Assembly: GCA_027493525.1 (NCBI GenBank)
Contig: JAOSKN010000001.1
Coordinates: 2,418,001 to 2,482,000, forward strand
Direction: 5' to 3'
Source of the DNA: Planctomycetota bacterium
GTDB lineage: Bacteria; Planctomycetota; SZUA-567; H5-PLA8
Length of the DNA: 64,000 bases
Made by a program: the position numbers and the translations under genes. Below are positions 63,901 through 64,000 of the stretch, one piece after another. The first letter of the stretch is position 1, and the number at the start of each line of letters is the position of its first letter. The notes below the pieces were generated by a model that worked only from the letters and a program-made list of their open reading frames with translations, ran no database searches and was not told the origin of the DNA.

Positions 63901-64000
63901 GCGGGATAGCTTGTCGAGACGCGCAATGCTCAGGTCGTTTTCAAGGAACCAGTTGCCTGACCCTGCCGCTTCCAGTTTGTCGTTGGTCAAGATATCGAAA
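60946..64000 (-). CDS. SNF2-type DNA helicase with DUF3883 C-terminus (5' partial at window edge)
   Basis: The visible 1017 codons contain DEAH ([10 protein letters not shown] near residue 50), [15 protein letters not shown], and the C-terminal helicase half with [44 protein letters not shown] split over motifs V and VI. The C-terminus is a DUF3883-type domain ([29 protein letters not shown], a nuclease-like E-V-K). The Walker A part lies beyond the edge, so the real start is not seen. Such enzymes translocate on DNA in DISARM- and DUF499-type systems. It is the first known gene of the minus-strand operon. Confidence 0.9.
   Translation of the reverse strand, partial: [1017 protein letters not shown]

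Overview
The window looks like a chromosomal segment of a high-GC, heterotrophic, uncultured bacterium, most likely of the Planctomycetota or a related PVC-type lineage. The evidence is indirect: large secreted proteins of the DUF6259, DUF4832, ThuA and dimethylformamidase-like kinds, a Ser/Thr kinase with a C-terminal membrane anchor, a CHAT/TPR protein, HEAT-repeat and LamG-like exported proteins, DciA as helicase-loader gene, and a short hairpin repeat like those I remember from planctomycete intergenic DNA. No gene in the window fixes the phylum.

Layout. 1-8.4 kb: accessory metabolism (dimethylformamidase-like, ThuA-like), a CoaB-like synthetase, an M48 membrane protease and a strongly reduced Hsp70-like protein. 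8.4-13 kb: a DUF2062-phospholipase D fusion, parB, and a 0.7 kb AT-rich region with three perfect palindromes that look like variant parS sites plus DnaA-box-like sequence, a candidate replication-origin/segregation region; then a DMT transporter and a 169 bp fold-back element. 13.2-16.2 kb: a type II restriction-modification pair (methylase with a one-base frameshift), a HicB-like protein and a Phd/YefM-ParE/RelE toxin-antitoxin pair. 16.4-25 kb: DEAD-box helicase, CBS protein, a 1235-residue secreted glycosidase-like protein with its GntR/LacI-type regulator, and a beta-helix-like secreted protein. 25-27 kb: dciA and dnaN with an AT-rich leader carrying a repeated octamer. 27-39.3 kb: exported HEAT-repeat, lipoprotein, LamG-like and DUF4832 proteins, an ABC-2 permease and the Prc/Tsp protease. 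39.6-45.1 kb: a CDGSH protein, a lower-GC GYF-membrane/CHAT gene pair and a Ser/Thr kinase.

45.2-64 kb: tmRNA (tag ANSNEYALAA), then a lower-GC defence island. It begins with an XRE/ImmA-IrrE regulator-protease plus MazF-like gene, then a CBASS operon (HNH-SAVED effector, CD-NTase, E2-only conjugation protein with a SEC-C tail, and a small YdjM/DUF457-like membrane protein). Convergent to it, and ending 14 bp away, is a six-gene operon: SNF2-type helicase with DUF3883 (cut by the window edge), DUF262/HNH, an unrecognised ADP-ribosyltransferase-like protein, DUF1156 DNA methylase, HEPN-DUF499 ATPase and a PIN-domain protein. This last operon is the best candidate for an incompletely described anti-phage system.

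Six genes are split by a single-base indel while both halves stay conserved. Three are losses from C/G runs and three are gains. So many in 64 kb suggest residual assembly errors rather than six real pseudogenes, and I annotate the joined products. No CRISPR array, tRNA, rRNA, transposase or integrase was found.
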